From positions 233,761-297,760 of the forward strand of contig NZ_BMWE01000011.1 of the NCBI RefSeq assembly GCF_014651075.1: a DNA stretch of 64,000 nucleotides, read 5' to 3'. The stretch is from Streptomyces djakartensis (GTDB lineage: Bacteria; Actinomycetota; Actinomycetes; Streptomycetales; Streptomycetaceae). The position numbers and the translations under genes were made by a program. Under the pieces are notes generated by a model. The model ran no database searches, was not told the DNA's origin, and was given only the letters and a program-made list of their open reading frames with translations. Positions 41,316-49,579 of this stretch are shown here, piece by piece. Positions within the stretch are counted from its first letter, which is position 1. Each line of letters opens with the position of its first letter.

Positions 41316-42344
41316 GTGGCGTCCAACCGGCCTGCCCCCGCGGCCCCGTCCGCGCTGACCCAGCGCGACACCGAGACCTTCGGCTACGGCGGTCACCGCA
41401 CCGACGAGGGCCCGTTCCAGGAATGGAACCCCAGCGCGGAGTCCATTCGTCCCGTCCGTGGCCGGCATCGCGTCACCAAGCAGCGCGGCGGAGGTCTCGC
41501 CCGCAGCTCCACCGTCCTGGGCGTCGGCGTCATAGCCGCCGTGGGCGCGGGCGGTATGGCCAGCGCCCAGACCGGCAAGCCGCCGGTGTCGATCTCCGTG
41601 TCGGACCTTCCCTCCGTGGGTTCCCTCATCTCGGACGACGACACCCCCGAAGGCTCAGCCACTCCGCTCAGCGACCTCGCCGCGGCGTCCGCCGAGACCG
41701 AGAAGGGCTCTTCCGGCGCCGGTGAGGCACTGCGCGCCCGGATCATCGCCCAGGCCGAGTACCAGCAGGAACAGATCGAGACCAAGGCGGCCGAGGAAGC
41801 CGCGGCCGCCGCGGAGAAGGCCGCCGAGGAAGCCGCCGCCAAGGCGGAGGCGGAAGCCAAGGCCAAGGCCGCCGAGGCCAAGCGGAAGGCCGAGGAGGAG
41901 GCCCGGAAGAAGGCCGAGGCCGAGCGGCTCGCCGCCCTCGCCAAGCAGTACACGCTGCCGACCTCCTCGTACACCATCACCTCCAGCTTCGGCCAGGCCG
42001 GCGCCTACTGGTCCTCCGGCTACCACACGGGCCTGGACTTCGCCGCGCCCACGGGCACCCCCATCAAGGCGGTGCACAGCGGCACCATCACCGAGGCCGG
42101 CTGGAACGGGTCGTACGGCTACAAGACCGTCCTCACCCTCGATGACGGCACGGAGATCTGGTACGCGCACCAGTCGTCCATCGGCGTCAGCGTCGGCCAG
42201 AAGGTCAGCACGGGTGACGTCATCGGCCGCGTGGGCGCCACCGGCAACGTGACCGGGGCGCACCTGCACCTCGAGGTCCACACCGACGGCTCCGGCGGCA
42301 TCGACCCGATGGCGTGGCTGCGGGGCAAGGGACTCAACCCGTAA
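41316..42344 (+). CDS. M23 peptidoglycan endopeptidase under c-di-AMP control
   Basis: 342 aa from a GTG with AAGGAG nine bases upstream. Residues 1-60 are a cytoplasmic or unusually long pre-signal part. A hydrophobic segment at about 65-85 ends in GGMASAQ, a possible signal peptide. Residues 145-215 are an Ala/Glu/Lys-rich coiled coil. The LytM domain has HTGLDFAAP and AHLHLEVHTDG as Zn motifs. The protein should cleave cross-links during growth or spore germination, and the riboswitch ties it to c-di-AMP level. Confidence 0.92.
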   Translation: MASNRPAPAAPSALTQRDTETFGYGGHRTDEGPFQEWNPSAESIRPVRGRHRVTKQRGGGLARSSTVLGVGVIAAVGAGGMASAQTGKPPVSISVSDLPSVGSLISDDDTPEGSATPLSDLAAASAETEKGSSGAGEALRARIIAQAEYQQEQIETKAAEEAAAAAEKAAEEAAAKAEAEAKAKAAEAKRKAEEEARKKAEAERLAALAKQYTLPTSSYTITSSFGQAGAYWSSGYHTGLDFAAPTGTPIKAVHSGTITEAGWNGSYGYKTVLTLDDGTEIWYAHQSSIGVSVGQKVSTGDVIGRVGATGNVTGAHLHLEVHTDGSGGIDPMAWLRGKGLNP

Positions 42345-42365
42345 GCGGCGCCCACCTGTCGAAGA

Positions 42366-42409
42366 ACCGGCGGCCCTGACGACGACCCCCCGACGTCAGG
42401 GCCGCCGGT
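42366..42409 (+). terminator. Terminator after the M23 gene
   Basis: 16-base arms (42366-42381 and 42394-42409) that are fully complementary, with a 12-base loop, 21 bases after the stop codon. Confidence 0.7.
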
Positions 42410-42489
42410 CTCGCTGTGGCAGGAGCGTTTACGGGAGTTTTGCGTCCCCCGCGGAATGGGGCGCTTCCGTACGGTCGTTGACGTGGAGC

Positions 42490-43434
42490 ATGACTTCTCT
42501 TCGCAAGCTCGGCTCCTCCGACCTCGAGGTCTTCCCGCTCGCCCTCGGCGGCAACGTCTTCGGCTGGACCGCCGACGAGGACCGGTCCTTCGCCGTGCTC
42601 GACGCCTACACCGCCGCCGGCGGCAACTTCGTCGACACCGCCGACGTCTACTCGGCGTGGGCCGACGGCAACCAGGGCGGCGAGTCCGAGACCATACTCG
42701 GCAAGTGGCTCGAGGCGCGCGGCAACCGCTCCGACGTCATCGTCGCCACGAAGGTCAGCCAGCACCCCGAGTTCCGGGGCCTGTCCGCCGCCAACATCAA
42801 GGCCGCCGCCGACGCCTCCCTGCGGCGCCTGCGCACCGACCACATCGACCTCTACTACACCCACTTCGACCAGCCCGACGTGCCCGTCGAGGAGATCATC
42901 GGCGCGCTCGACGACCTCGTGAAGGCCGGGAAGGTGCGGCACATCGCCGCCTCCAACATCTCCGCGGAGCGGCTGCGGGCGTCCCTGGAGTTCTCCGACC
43001 GCGAGGGCCTCGCCCGGTACGTGGCGCTCCAGCCGCACTACAACCTCGTCTCCCGCGGCACCTACGAGGGTGAGCTCCAGGACCTCGCCGAGCGGGCCGG
43101 CCTCGCGGCCGTTCCGTACTACGCGCTGGCGTCCGGCTTCCTCACGGGCAAGTACCGGCCCGGTACGGCCGTCGAGAGCGCACGTGCCGGGGGTGCGGCC
43201 AAGCACCTGGAGACCGAGCGGGGGCGCCGCGTGCTCGACGCGCTGGACGAGATCGCCGGGGCCCATGACGTTCCGCCGGCCACGGTCGCCCTGGCCTGGC
43301 TCGCGGCCCAGCCGACGGTGACCGCGCCGATCGCTTCCGCGCGGACCGTGGAACAGCTGCCCGCGCTGCTGGGGGTCGGGGAACTGACACTGACCGAGGC
43401 GGAGGTTCGGCGGCTCACGGAGGCCTCGGCCTGA
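42490..43434 (+). CDS. Aldo/keto reductase
   Basis: 314 aa. (beta/alpha)8 AKR: LGSSDLEVFPLALGGNVFGW at the N-terminus, catalytic Asp and Tyr in DTADVYSAWADG, catalytic Lys in VIVATKVS, and the His region in YYTHFDQPDVP. C-terminal IASARTVEQL binds NADPH. The substrate is not predictable. Start choice ATG 42490 is uncertain because the GGAG is only two bases away. Confidence 0.9.
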   Translation: MTSLRKLGSSDLEVFPLALGGNVFGWTADEDRSFAVLDAYTAAGGNFVDTADVYSAWADGNQGGESETILGKWLEARGNRSDVIVATKVSQHPEFRGLSAANIKAAADASLRRLRTDHIDLYYTHFDQPDVPVEEIIGALDDLVKAGKVRHIAASNISAERLRASLEFSDREGLARYVALQPHYNLVSRGTYEGELQDLAERAGLAAVPYYALASGFLTGKYRPGTAVESARAGGAAKHLETERGRRVLDALDEIAGAHDVPPATVALAWLAAQPTVTAPIASARTVEQLPALLGVGELTLTEAEVRRLTEASA

Positions 43435-43471
43435 CGCATGCCCGCCCGGGGCAGGCCGGGGGTGCCTCCGG

Positions 43472-44917
43472 CTAGGAGCGGTACGGGTTGTACGCGGGGG
43501 ACGGGTTGTACGTGGGCGACGGGGTGTATGCGGGGGACGGGCCGTAGGTGGGCTGTGGGCTGTGTGTGGGGGACGCGTTGTGGGCGGCGTGCGGCTCGTA
43601 TACGGGGTGCGGGGTCGGATGATGGCCGTACCCGTACCCGTACGCCCCGTACACCGGCCAGGGTGGTGCCGACACAGGGACGGGCGGGGCCGTCGTCCGT
43701 GCCGCGTGGTCCAGCGCGGGGCGGGCCGCCTCCCTGCGCCGCCACAGTTCCTGGAGGAGTTCCCGTTCCCGGGCGGTGAAGCCGGCACCGGCGCGGCCTC
43801 GGCGGCCGCGGTGGCGCAGGAACGCCAGGGACGTCGCGTACCCCTCGTACTGAGCCACCGCCCGCGCCGCCGCCTTTCCCGCGTGACGGCGGGCGTACTG
43901 GCGGGCGATCCGCCGGGCCCGCATCGAGCCGAGCGCGTACGGCTCCGCCGGGGCCAGCCAGCCGGCCACGGCGTACGCGGGCAGTTCCTCCCGTACGGTC
44001 CGCAGCTCGCGCTGCCGGGTCCAGACGACCAGCCACGTCAGCAGCCCGAAGATGGGCACCATGAACGCCGCGTACACCGCGAAGAACCCGTACTCGCCGA
44101 GCGAGGACGAGCCGTTCCACATCGCGTGCATGCCCATCGCGAGCAGCAGCCCGCCGAGCGGGAAGGCGACGCGGCGGGTGTGCTGGCGTTCCGAGGCGAG
44201 CGCGGAGATCCCGAAGCCGATGCCGGTGAGGACCGTGAAGAGCGGGTGCGCGAACGGCGACATGATGATCCGCACGAAGAAGGTCGCCGCCGTGACGGAG
44301 GCGATGCCGGTGTCGCCGGTGAGCTGGTCGGTGCCGAAGGCCGTGCCCAGGTAGAGGATGTTCTCCGTGAACGCGAAGCCGGTGGCGGTGATGCCGGCCA
44401 AGACGACACCGTCGACGATGCCGGTGAAGTCGCGGCGCCGGAAGAGGAAGACCAGCAGGACGGCAGCCGCCTTGGCCGTCTCCTCCACCACCGGCGCTAT
44501 CACGGTCGCGCCGAGGGTGTCCGCGCTGGACGGGTCCGCGGTCGCGGTCGCTATCCATCTGGTCGCGAAACTGTTGGCGACGATGGCTATCAGCGCGGCC
44601 GCGCAGGCGCCCCAGGCGAAGCAGAACAGCAGGTTCCGCCACGGGCCCGGTTCGACCCGGTCCAGCCAGCGGAACGCGGCTGTGAGCAGGGGCACCGGCA
44701 GCGTGGCCAGCCCGAGCCCGACCAGGAACCCCTCCGTGCCGGTCTCCTCGCGGACCAGGGCGAGGATGACCAGGCCGGAGATCGCGAGAAGCGTGATCAG
44801 CGCGCAGTAGCGCACCCAGGCGCGCTGCCACCAGTGGGCGTGCCGCAGGGGGCCGGCGGCCGGTGCGCCGGCGGCGGGGCCGCCGGGGCACGGCGGGTGT
44901 GGGGGGCAGGTGGCCAC
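43472..44917 (-). CDS. PrsW-family intramembrane protease
   Basis: 481 aa from a GTG. Eight or nine membrane segments lie at residues 35-320. The family motifs are IAPVVEETAKAAAV (EE pair), FAFTENILYLG, SPFAHPLFT and GMHAMWN. PrsW cleaves membrane anti-sigma factors such as RsiW in Bacillus. The last 90 residues are Pro/Tyr-rich with repeated YxPSPxYxPSP units ending in NPYRS, a cytosolic or surface tail not found in Bacillus PrsW. Convergent with the aldo/keto reductase gene. Confidence 0.88.
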   Translation of the reverse strand: MATCPPHPPCPGGPAAGAPAAGPLRHAHWWQRAWVRYCALITLLAISGLVILALVREETGTEGFLVGLGLATLPVPLLTAAFRWLDRVEPGPWRNLLFCFAWGACAAALIAIVANSFATRWIATATADPSSADTLGATVIAPVVEETAKAAAVLLVFLFRRRDFTGIVDGVVLAGITATGFAFTENILYLGTAFGTDQLTGDTGIASVTAATFFVRIIMSPFAHPLFTVLTGIGFGISALASERQHTRRVAFPLGGLLLAMGMHAMWNGSSSLGEYGFFAVYAAFMVPIFGLLTWLVVWTRQRELRTVREELPAYAVAGWLAPAEPYALGSMRARRIARQYARRHAGKAAARAVAQYEGYATSLAFLRHRGRRGRAGAGFTARERELLQELWRRREAARPALDHAARTTAPPVPVSAPPWPVYGAYGYGYGHHPTPHPVYEPHAAHNASPTHSPQPTYGPSPAYTPSPTYNPSPAYNPYRS

Positions 44918-44975
44918 GGCATTGACCCTAACGACGGGTGGGCGCTGTCCGCAGTCGGAAGCGGTACGGGTGCGG

Positions 44976-45806
44976 TCAGGCGCCGGCGAGGGGCTGGTCC
45001 ACGTGCTGTACGCGACGGAAGAGGAGGTCGTTCACGACATGTCCCTTGTCCAGTCCCTGCCCCTCGAAACGGGTCAGTGGACGGAAGTCGGGACGCGGCG
45101 CGAAACCGCCGTCCGCCTGCGTGTTCTCGAAGTCGGGATGAGCCGTGAGAACCTCGAGCATCTGCTCGGCGTACGGTTCCCAGTCGGTGGCGCAGTGCAC
45201 GATCCCGCCGGGCTTGATGCGGGTGGCGGCGAGGCTCAGGAAGTCTGGCTGGATGAGCCTGCGCTTGTGGTGCCGCTTCTTGGGCCAGGGGTCCGGGAAG
45301 TAGACGCGGAGTCCGTCGAGGGAGTCGGGGGTGAGCATCTCGCGGAGCAGGATGATCGCGTCGCCGTTGCCGACCCGGATGTTGGACAGGCCGTTGCGGT
45401 CGGCGAGATTGAGCAGGTTGCCCTGGCCGGGGGTGTGGACGTCGACGGCGAGGATGTTGGTGCCGGGGTCGGCGGCGGCCATCTGGGCGGTGGCTTCGCC
45501 CATGCCGAAGCCGATCTCCAGGACGACGGGGTTGTCGTTGCCGAACAGCTCGGGGAGGTCGAGGGTGTGGCGGCCGTCGATGTCGAGGCCCCACTTGGGC
45601 CACAGGCGCTGCAACGCGTCGGCCTGACCCGCGGTGACCCGGCTCCGCCGAGGCTGGAAGCTGCGGATCCGCCGCTCGAAGTGAGACCCGGCGGGATCGG
45701 CCTTCGGCCCGTCGGGAAAGCGCGGCTCTCCCTTGGCCCGGGTGCGCCGGATGGAGTCACCGGGGGTGAGGGGTGCGGTTTCGGGGGTGTTGGCGGAGTC
45801 AGACAC
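44976..45806 (-). CDS. trmB: tRNA (guanine-N7)-methyltransferase
   Basis: 276 aa from a GTG. Typical TrmB motifs are VLEIGFGMGEATAQMA (SAM-binding), NILAVDVHTPG, and VYFPDPWPKKRHHKRRLIQ followed by FLSLAATRIKPGG. It makes m7G46 in tRNA. A 60-residue N-terminal extension (Arg- and Pro-rich) is common in actinobacteria. An inverted-repeat element lies 45 bases upstream. Confidence 0.95.
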   Translation of the reverse strand: MSDSANTPETAPLTPGDSIRRTRAKGEPRFPDGPKADPAGSHFERRIRSFQPRRSRVTAGQADALQRLWPKWGLDIDGRHTLDLPELFGNDNPVVLEIGFGMGEATAQMAAADPGTNILAVDVHTPGQGNLLNLADRNGLSNIRVGNGDAIILLREMLTPDSLDGLRVYFPDPWPKKRHHKRRLIQPDFLSLAATRIKPGGIVHCATDWEPYAEQMLEVLTAHPDFENTQADGGFAPRPDFRPLTRFEGQGLDKGHVVNDLLFRRVQHVDQPLAGA

Positions 45807-45851
45807 AGTGCCCCTGATTTTACGGGGTGGCCTGCGCTGGGTGGGTGGGTC

Positions 45852-45964
45852 GGGGCCGCGCCGGGGGGTGTCCGTCCTCGGAACGGCGCGATGGAGTCGG
45901 ATGACGACTCACTGGTCCGTTGACGCGCCAACCGCTGCGGGCGGACACCCCCCGACACGTCCCC
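45852..45964. repeat. Dispersed inverted-repeat element, copy B
   Basis: 113 bases with the same core as copies A and C. The right arm is perfect; the left arm has three substitutions. It lies between trmB and lhgO. A second conserved module follows directly (45973-46055). Confidence 0.82.
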
Positions 45965-45972
45965 TTCCGTGC

Positions 45973-46055
45973 GTACGCGGCTGCGGGTGCGTCGTGGCCG
46001 CCCCAGCTGCGGGCAGTCGTGCCGCTGGGGGCGGCACGGGTGGGCGCAGCGGCAC
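45973..46055. repeat. Second module linked to repeat copy B
   Basis: About 83 bases with GTGCCGCTGGG and GCGGCAC hairpin sequences. It is nearly identical to 51838-51918 next to copy C. It is absent from copy A. Confidence 0.75.
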
Positions 46056-46127
46056 CCCGCAACGCCGGGCTGCGCAACGCCCCCGCCCCAGCGACAACAC
46101 CGGGCACCTGACAACCGGCCCTGACAG

Positions 46128-47324
46128 TCACAGCGCTGCCAGCACCCGACGCCCCACCTCCCGCCCGATCGGCAAAGACGCCGTAGCCGCAGGAGACGGC
46201 GCGTTCAGCACATGCACCGCACACGCCCCCTCCCGGATCAGGAAGTCGTCCACCAGCGTCCCGTCCCGCAGCACCGCCTGCGCCCGCACCCCCGCCGCCG
46301 TCGGCACCAGGTCACTCTCGGACACCCCGGGCAGCAACCGGCGCACCGCCTCCGTGAACGCCCTCTTGGACAGCGACCGCCGCATTTCCCCGGCCCCGTA
46401 CCGCCAGTGCCGGCGGGCTATCCGCCAGGACCCCGGCCAGGTCAGCGTCGCCCCCAGCTCGCGCAGGCGGACCGTGCCCCAGCCGTACCCCTCGCGGGCC
46501 AGCGCCGGCACCGCGTTGGGGCCGATGTGGACGCCTCCGTCGATTCCGCGGGTGAGATGCACCCCGAGGAACGGGAACGCGGGGTCGGGCACGGGATACA
46601 CCAGTCCCCGCACGAGGTCCGGCCGGGCGAGTTCGTAGTACTCGCCGCGGAACGGCACGATCCGGACCTCCGGGTCGTCGCCGGTCAGCCGCGCGACCTC
46701 GTCGGAGTGGAGGCCGGCGCAGTTCACCAGGACCCGGCCGCGGACGATGTCCCCGGAGGCCGTGAGCACGGCGACACCCCGGTCGGGCCGGCGGGCGACG
46801 CGGACGACCCGCGTGCCGTACCGGATCTCCGCCCCCGAGCCGTGGGCCAGCTGTCGCGCGACCGCGACGAAGTCGCAGATCCCGGTCGTGCCGACGTGTA
46901 TCGCGGCGAGCCCCCGCACCTCCGGTTCGTACTCCGTGATCTGCGACGCGCCCAGTTCCCGCACCGGGATGCCGTTCTCCCGGCCGCGCTGGACGAGGGC
47001 GTGCAGGCGGGGCAGTTCCGAGCGGTCGGTCGCGACGATCAGCTTTCCGGTGACGGCGTGCGGGATGCCGTACTCGGCGCAGAACTTGACCATCTCGGCG
47101 GCTCCCCGCACCGCGTAGCGCGCCTTGAGGGAGCCGGGACGGTAGTAGATGCCGCTGTGGATGACACCGCTGTTGCGGCCGGTCTGGTGCCGGGCCGGGC
47201 CGGGCTCCTTCTCCAGGACGGTGACACGTGTGCCCGGTGCGGCGCGTGTGATGGCGTACGCCGTGGACAGACCGACGATCCCCCCGCCGATCACCAGCAC
47301 GTCACAGTCGTACGCGGCCCGCAC
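46128..47324 (-). CDS. lhgO: L-2-hydroxyglutarate oxidase
   Basis: 398 aa. The FAD motif is VIGGGIVGLSTAYAI, followed by EKEPGPARHQTGRNSGVIHS and GIYYRPGSLKA, which are LhgO/L2HGDH hallmarks. GEYYELARPD and FPFLGVHLTRGIDGGVHIGP are also typical. It oxidises L-2-hydroxyglutarate to 2-oxoglutarate. A start at GTG 47324 is preferred over 47333 because GGAGG lies eight bases upstream. It is monocistronic. Confidence 0.92.
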   Translation of the reverse strand: MRAAYDCDVLVIGGGIVGLSTAYAITRAAPGTRVTVLEKEPGPARHQTGRNSGVIHSGIYYRPGSLKARYAVRGAAEMVKFCAEYGIPHAVTGKLIVATDRSELPRLHALVQRGRENGIPVRELGASQITEYEPEVRGLAAIHVGTTGICDFVAVARQLAHGSGAEIRYGTRVVRVARRPDRGVAVLTASGDIVRGRVLVNCAGLHSDEVARLTGDDPEVRIVPFRGEYYELARPDLVRGLVYPVPDPAFPFLGVHLTRGIDGGVHIGPNAVPALAREGYGWGTVRLRELGATLTWPGSWRIARRHWRYGAGEMRRSLSKRAFTEAVRRLLPGVSESDLVPTAAGVRAQAVLRDGTLVDDFLIREGACAVHVLNAPSPAATASLPIGREVGRRVLAAL

Positions 47325-47401
47325 GAGCACCACCTCCGCTACCGATAGTGCACTGCACCACTGACAGAGCGTTCAAACGCCGAGAGGGGGATCGCAGTCG
47401 C

Positions 47402-48826
47402 TCACGCGGGCGCCATCAGCAGAGGCCGCGCGCGCTCCCGGAGCTCCACCACCCGCGGCTCGTCACCGTACGGTTCGAGCCGGTGCAGGAGATCCTTCAC
47501 GTACTCCGTGGTCCGGGCCGACGAGATGCGCCCGGCGACCTCCACCGCCCGCACCCCCTGCTCACAGGCCGCGTCGAGGTTCCCCGACTCCAGTTCGGCA
47601 ACCGCCGAGACGACCAGACGCAGTCCGTGCGAGCGGACGAACTCCTCCGTCGGCTTCGACAGGGCTTGCTCGGTGAAGCGGCGGACCTGGCGGGGCGCCT
47701 TGAGGTCGCGGTAGCACTCGGCGGCGTCCGCGGCGAAACGGTCGTAGGAGTAGAAGCCGAGCCAGCTCGGGTCGTTGTCACCGGGTCGGGCCCGCTCCAG
47801 CCAGCTCTCGGCCGCCTTCAGGGCGCCGCCGGCCGCCTGGGCGTCGTTCGCGCGTGCGTGCGCGCGGGCCTCGACGAGGCGGAAGAAGCTCATGGTGCGG
47901 GCCGTGGCCAGTCCGCGGTTGCGTTCCAGGGCGGCCTGGGCGAGGTCCACACCCTCGTCGCCGAAGCCCCGGTAGGTGGCCTGGAGGGACATGGAGGCCA
48001 GGACGTAGCCCCCGAGGGGGACGTCCGCCGCCGCCCGGGCAAGCCGCAGGGCCTGGATGTAGTAGCGCTGGGCCGCCTCCTGCTGGCCCGTGTCGAAGGC
48101 CATCCAGCCGGCGAGGCGGGTGAGTTCGGCGGAGGCGCCGAAGAGGGCACGGCCCACCTCGTCGGAGTAGGAGCCGAGCAGCAGAGGGGCCGCCTCCACC
48201 CTCAAGCACTCGGGGACCATCGACGAACGCCAGTCGCCGCCGCCGTACTTGGAGTCCCAGCGCCGCGCGTCCTCGGCGGCCTCCCGCAGCTTCTGCACAT
48301 CGCTGTGGCCGACTTTGAGCGGTGCGCCGGAGTCCTCGGCCGGACCCACGTCCCGTGCGACCGAACTGTCGGCCGGGGTTATCAGCCATCGTGAGGCGGG
48401 CGTTGCATAAGCGCTCACTGCGAACGATCCGGCGAGCGACTGCCAGATGCCGCCGGATCCGGCGCGGCGGCCGGCGAGGTCGAGGCGGTACAGCTCCGTC
48501 GCGGACCTCACCGCCTGTCCGACGTCCCGCGGGAAGGCGAGACCGACTTCGGGCGCCGGGTCCGCGTCCGCCAGGCCGATCTCGTGGAGCGGCACCGGGC
48601 GGCCGAGCTTCTGGCCGATGGCGGCGGCGATGAGATGCGGCGCCGCGCCCTGGGGCACCATGCCCTTCGACACCCAGCGCGCCACCGACGTCTTGTCGTA
48701 ACGAAGCGTCAGGCCACGCTGGGCGCCAAGATCGTTGACGCGCCGCGCGAGGCCCGCGTTGGAGATTCCCGCGAGGGCGAGAACGGCGCCGAGCTTTTCG
48801 TTCGGCCCGCGTTGCTCCCTGGACAT
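47402..48826 (-). CDS. HTH/TPR sporulation-associated regulator (S. griseus ORF1590/NsdA-like)
   Basis: 474 aa from the ATG at 48826, with GAGGGGTGG upstream. Residues 10-70 look like a lambda-repressor-type HTH (LAGISNAGLARRVNDLGA, TSVARWVSKGMVP). The rest is helical TPR-like sequence (AERYYIQALRLARAA-type repeats around residues 225-400). I recall this family as sporulation-associated proteins such as S. griseus ORF1590 and the antibiotic repressor NsdA. It is probably a developmental regulator; the signal is unknown. Confidence 0.78.
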   Translation of the reverse strand: MSREQRGPNEKLGAVLALAGISNAGLARRVNDLGAQRGLTLRYDKTSVARWVSKGMVPQGAAPHLIAAAIGQKLGRPVPLHEIGLADADPAPEVGLAFPRDVGQAVRSATELYRLDLAGRRAGSGGIWQSLAGSFAVSAYATPASRWLITPADSSVARDVGPAEDSGAPLKVGHSDVQKLREAAEDARRWDSKYGGGDWRSSMVPECLRVEAAPLLLGSYSDEVGRALFGASAELTRLAGWMAFDTGQQEAAQRYYIQALRLARAAADVPLGGYVLASMSLQATYRGFGDEGVDLAQAALERNRGLATARTMSFFRLVEARAHARANDAQAAGGALKAAESWLERARPGDNDPSWLGFYSYDRFAADAAECYRDLKAPRQVRRFTEQALSKPTEEFVRSHGLRLVVSAVAELESGNLDAACEQGVRAVEVAGRISSARTTEYVKDLLHRLEPYGDEPRVVELRERARPLLMAPA

Positions 48827-49579
48827 GCGCCACCCCTCGACACAGACGGCTGCCGCGCTGGCATAACCGTGCGGCATTCGTAAACCCAGCGTAGTTCGCC
48901 GCATCCCAAGCGTTAAGGGGCATTGTTCCGGTTGGCGGGATTGTGGTCCGTACGGAAGTACGGGTCGTATACGGGCAGTTGCGGCGTGCTCCCACTGTGT
49001 GGCCGTGCGCCTGTGTGTGCGCTCTTCTCCAGCCATCACGGGAGCGCTTCCATGGTCCACGCGTGGGTCGGCCCGCTGTACTGGGTCCAGTGGGCTGGGG
49101 GACACCGCCGCCTTCATCCCCGCGGGCGGCGGAGGGGTCCGGGAGGCGTGCTCCGTCTCCCGGGCCGCGCGATCGCGCGATGGTGCGCGGTGTCTGCACG
49201 GAGAGTGTTCGATACTGTCTGCGACGCGCCGATTTGGCTGAAAATAGACCCTGCGGGGTGAGGGTTTCAGGGCTGCGACCATGGCACTTGGTGGCGCACC
49301 GGGCGTAATTGGGGCGTGTATCGGGGGCGCATTCGCGTCGCAATCGTGCTGAGTCTCCCCTCTTCTCCCTTCTCTTCCTTCTTCCTTCCGCCTCCGTCGT
49401 CCGTATCTTCTTGTGGCGTTCGGTTGTTCGGGGTTGTTCGGGACGGTGTGGGTGGCTCCGCCGGGGCGCATTCAGCGGAGCGCAAGCGGCGCGGGCACCC
49501 TCTGGAACGCTTCCTTCATGGCAGCATGGTGAACCGGTTCGTACGGTGCACTGGTTGTCCACAGCCTGTGGAGGCGGCG
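48827..49579. other. Long divergent intergenic region with a polypyrimidine tract
   Basis: About 750 bases without a credible gene, between the sporulation-type regulator and the cyclase gene. It includes a 35-base pure pyrimidine run (49354-49388). No lasso-type precursor peptide with a leader and a core could be recognised. It must contain both promoters. The cyclase ATG has GGAGG upstream. Confidence 0.45.
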
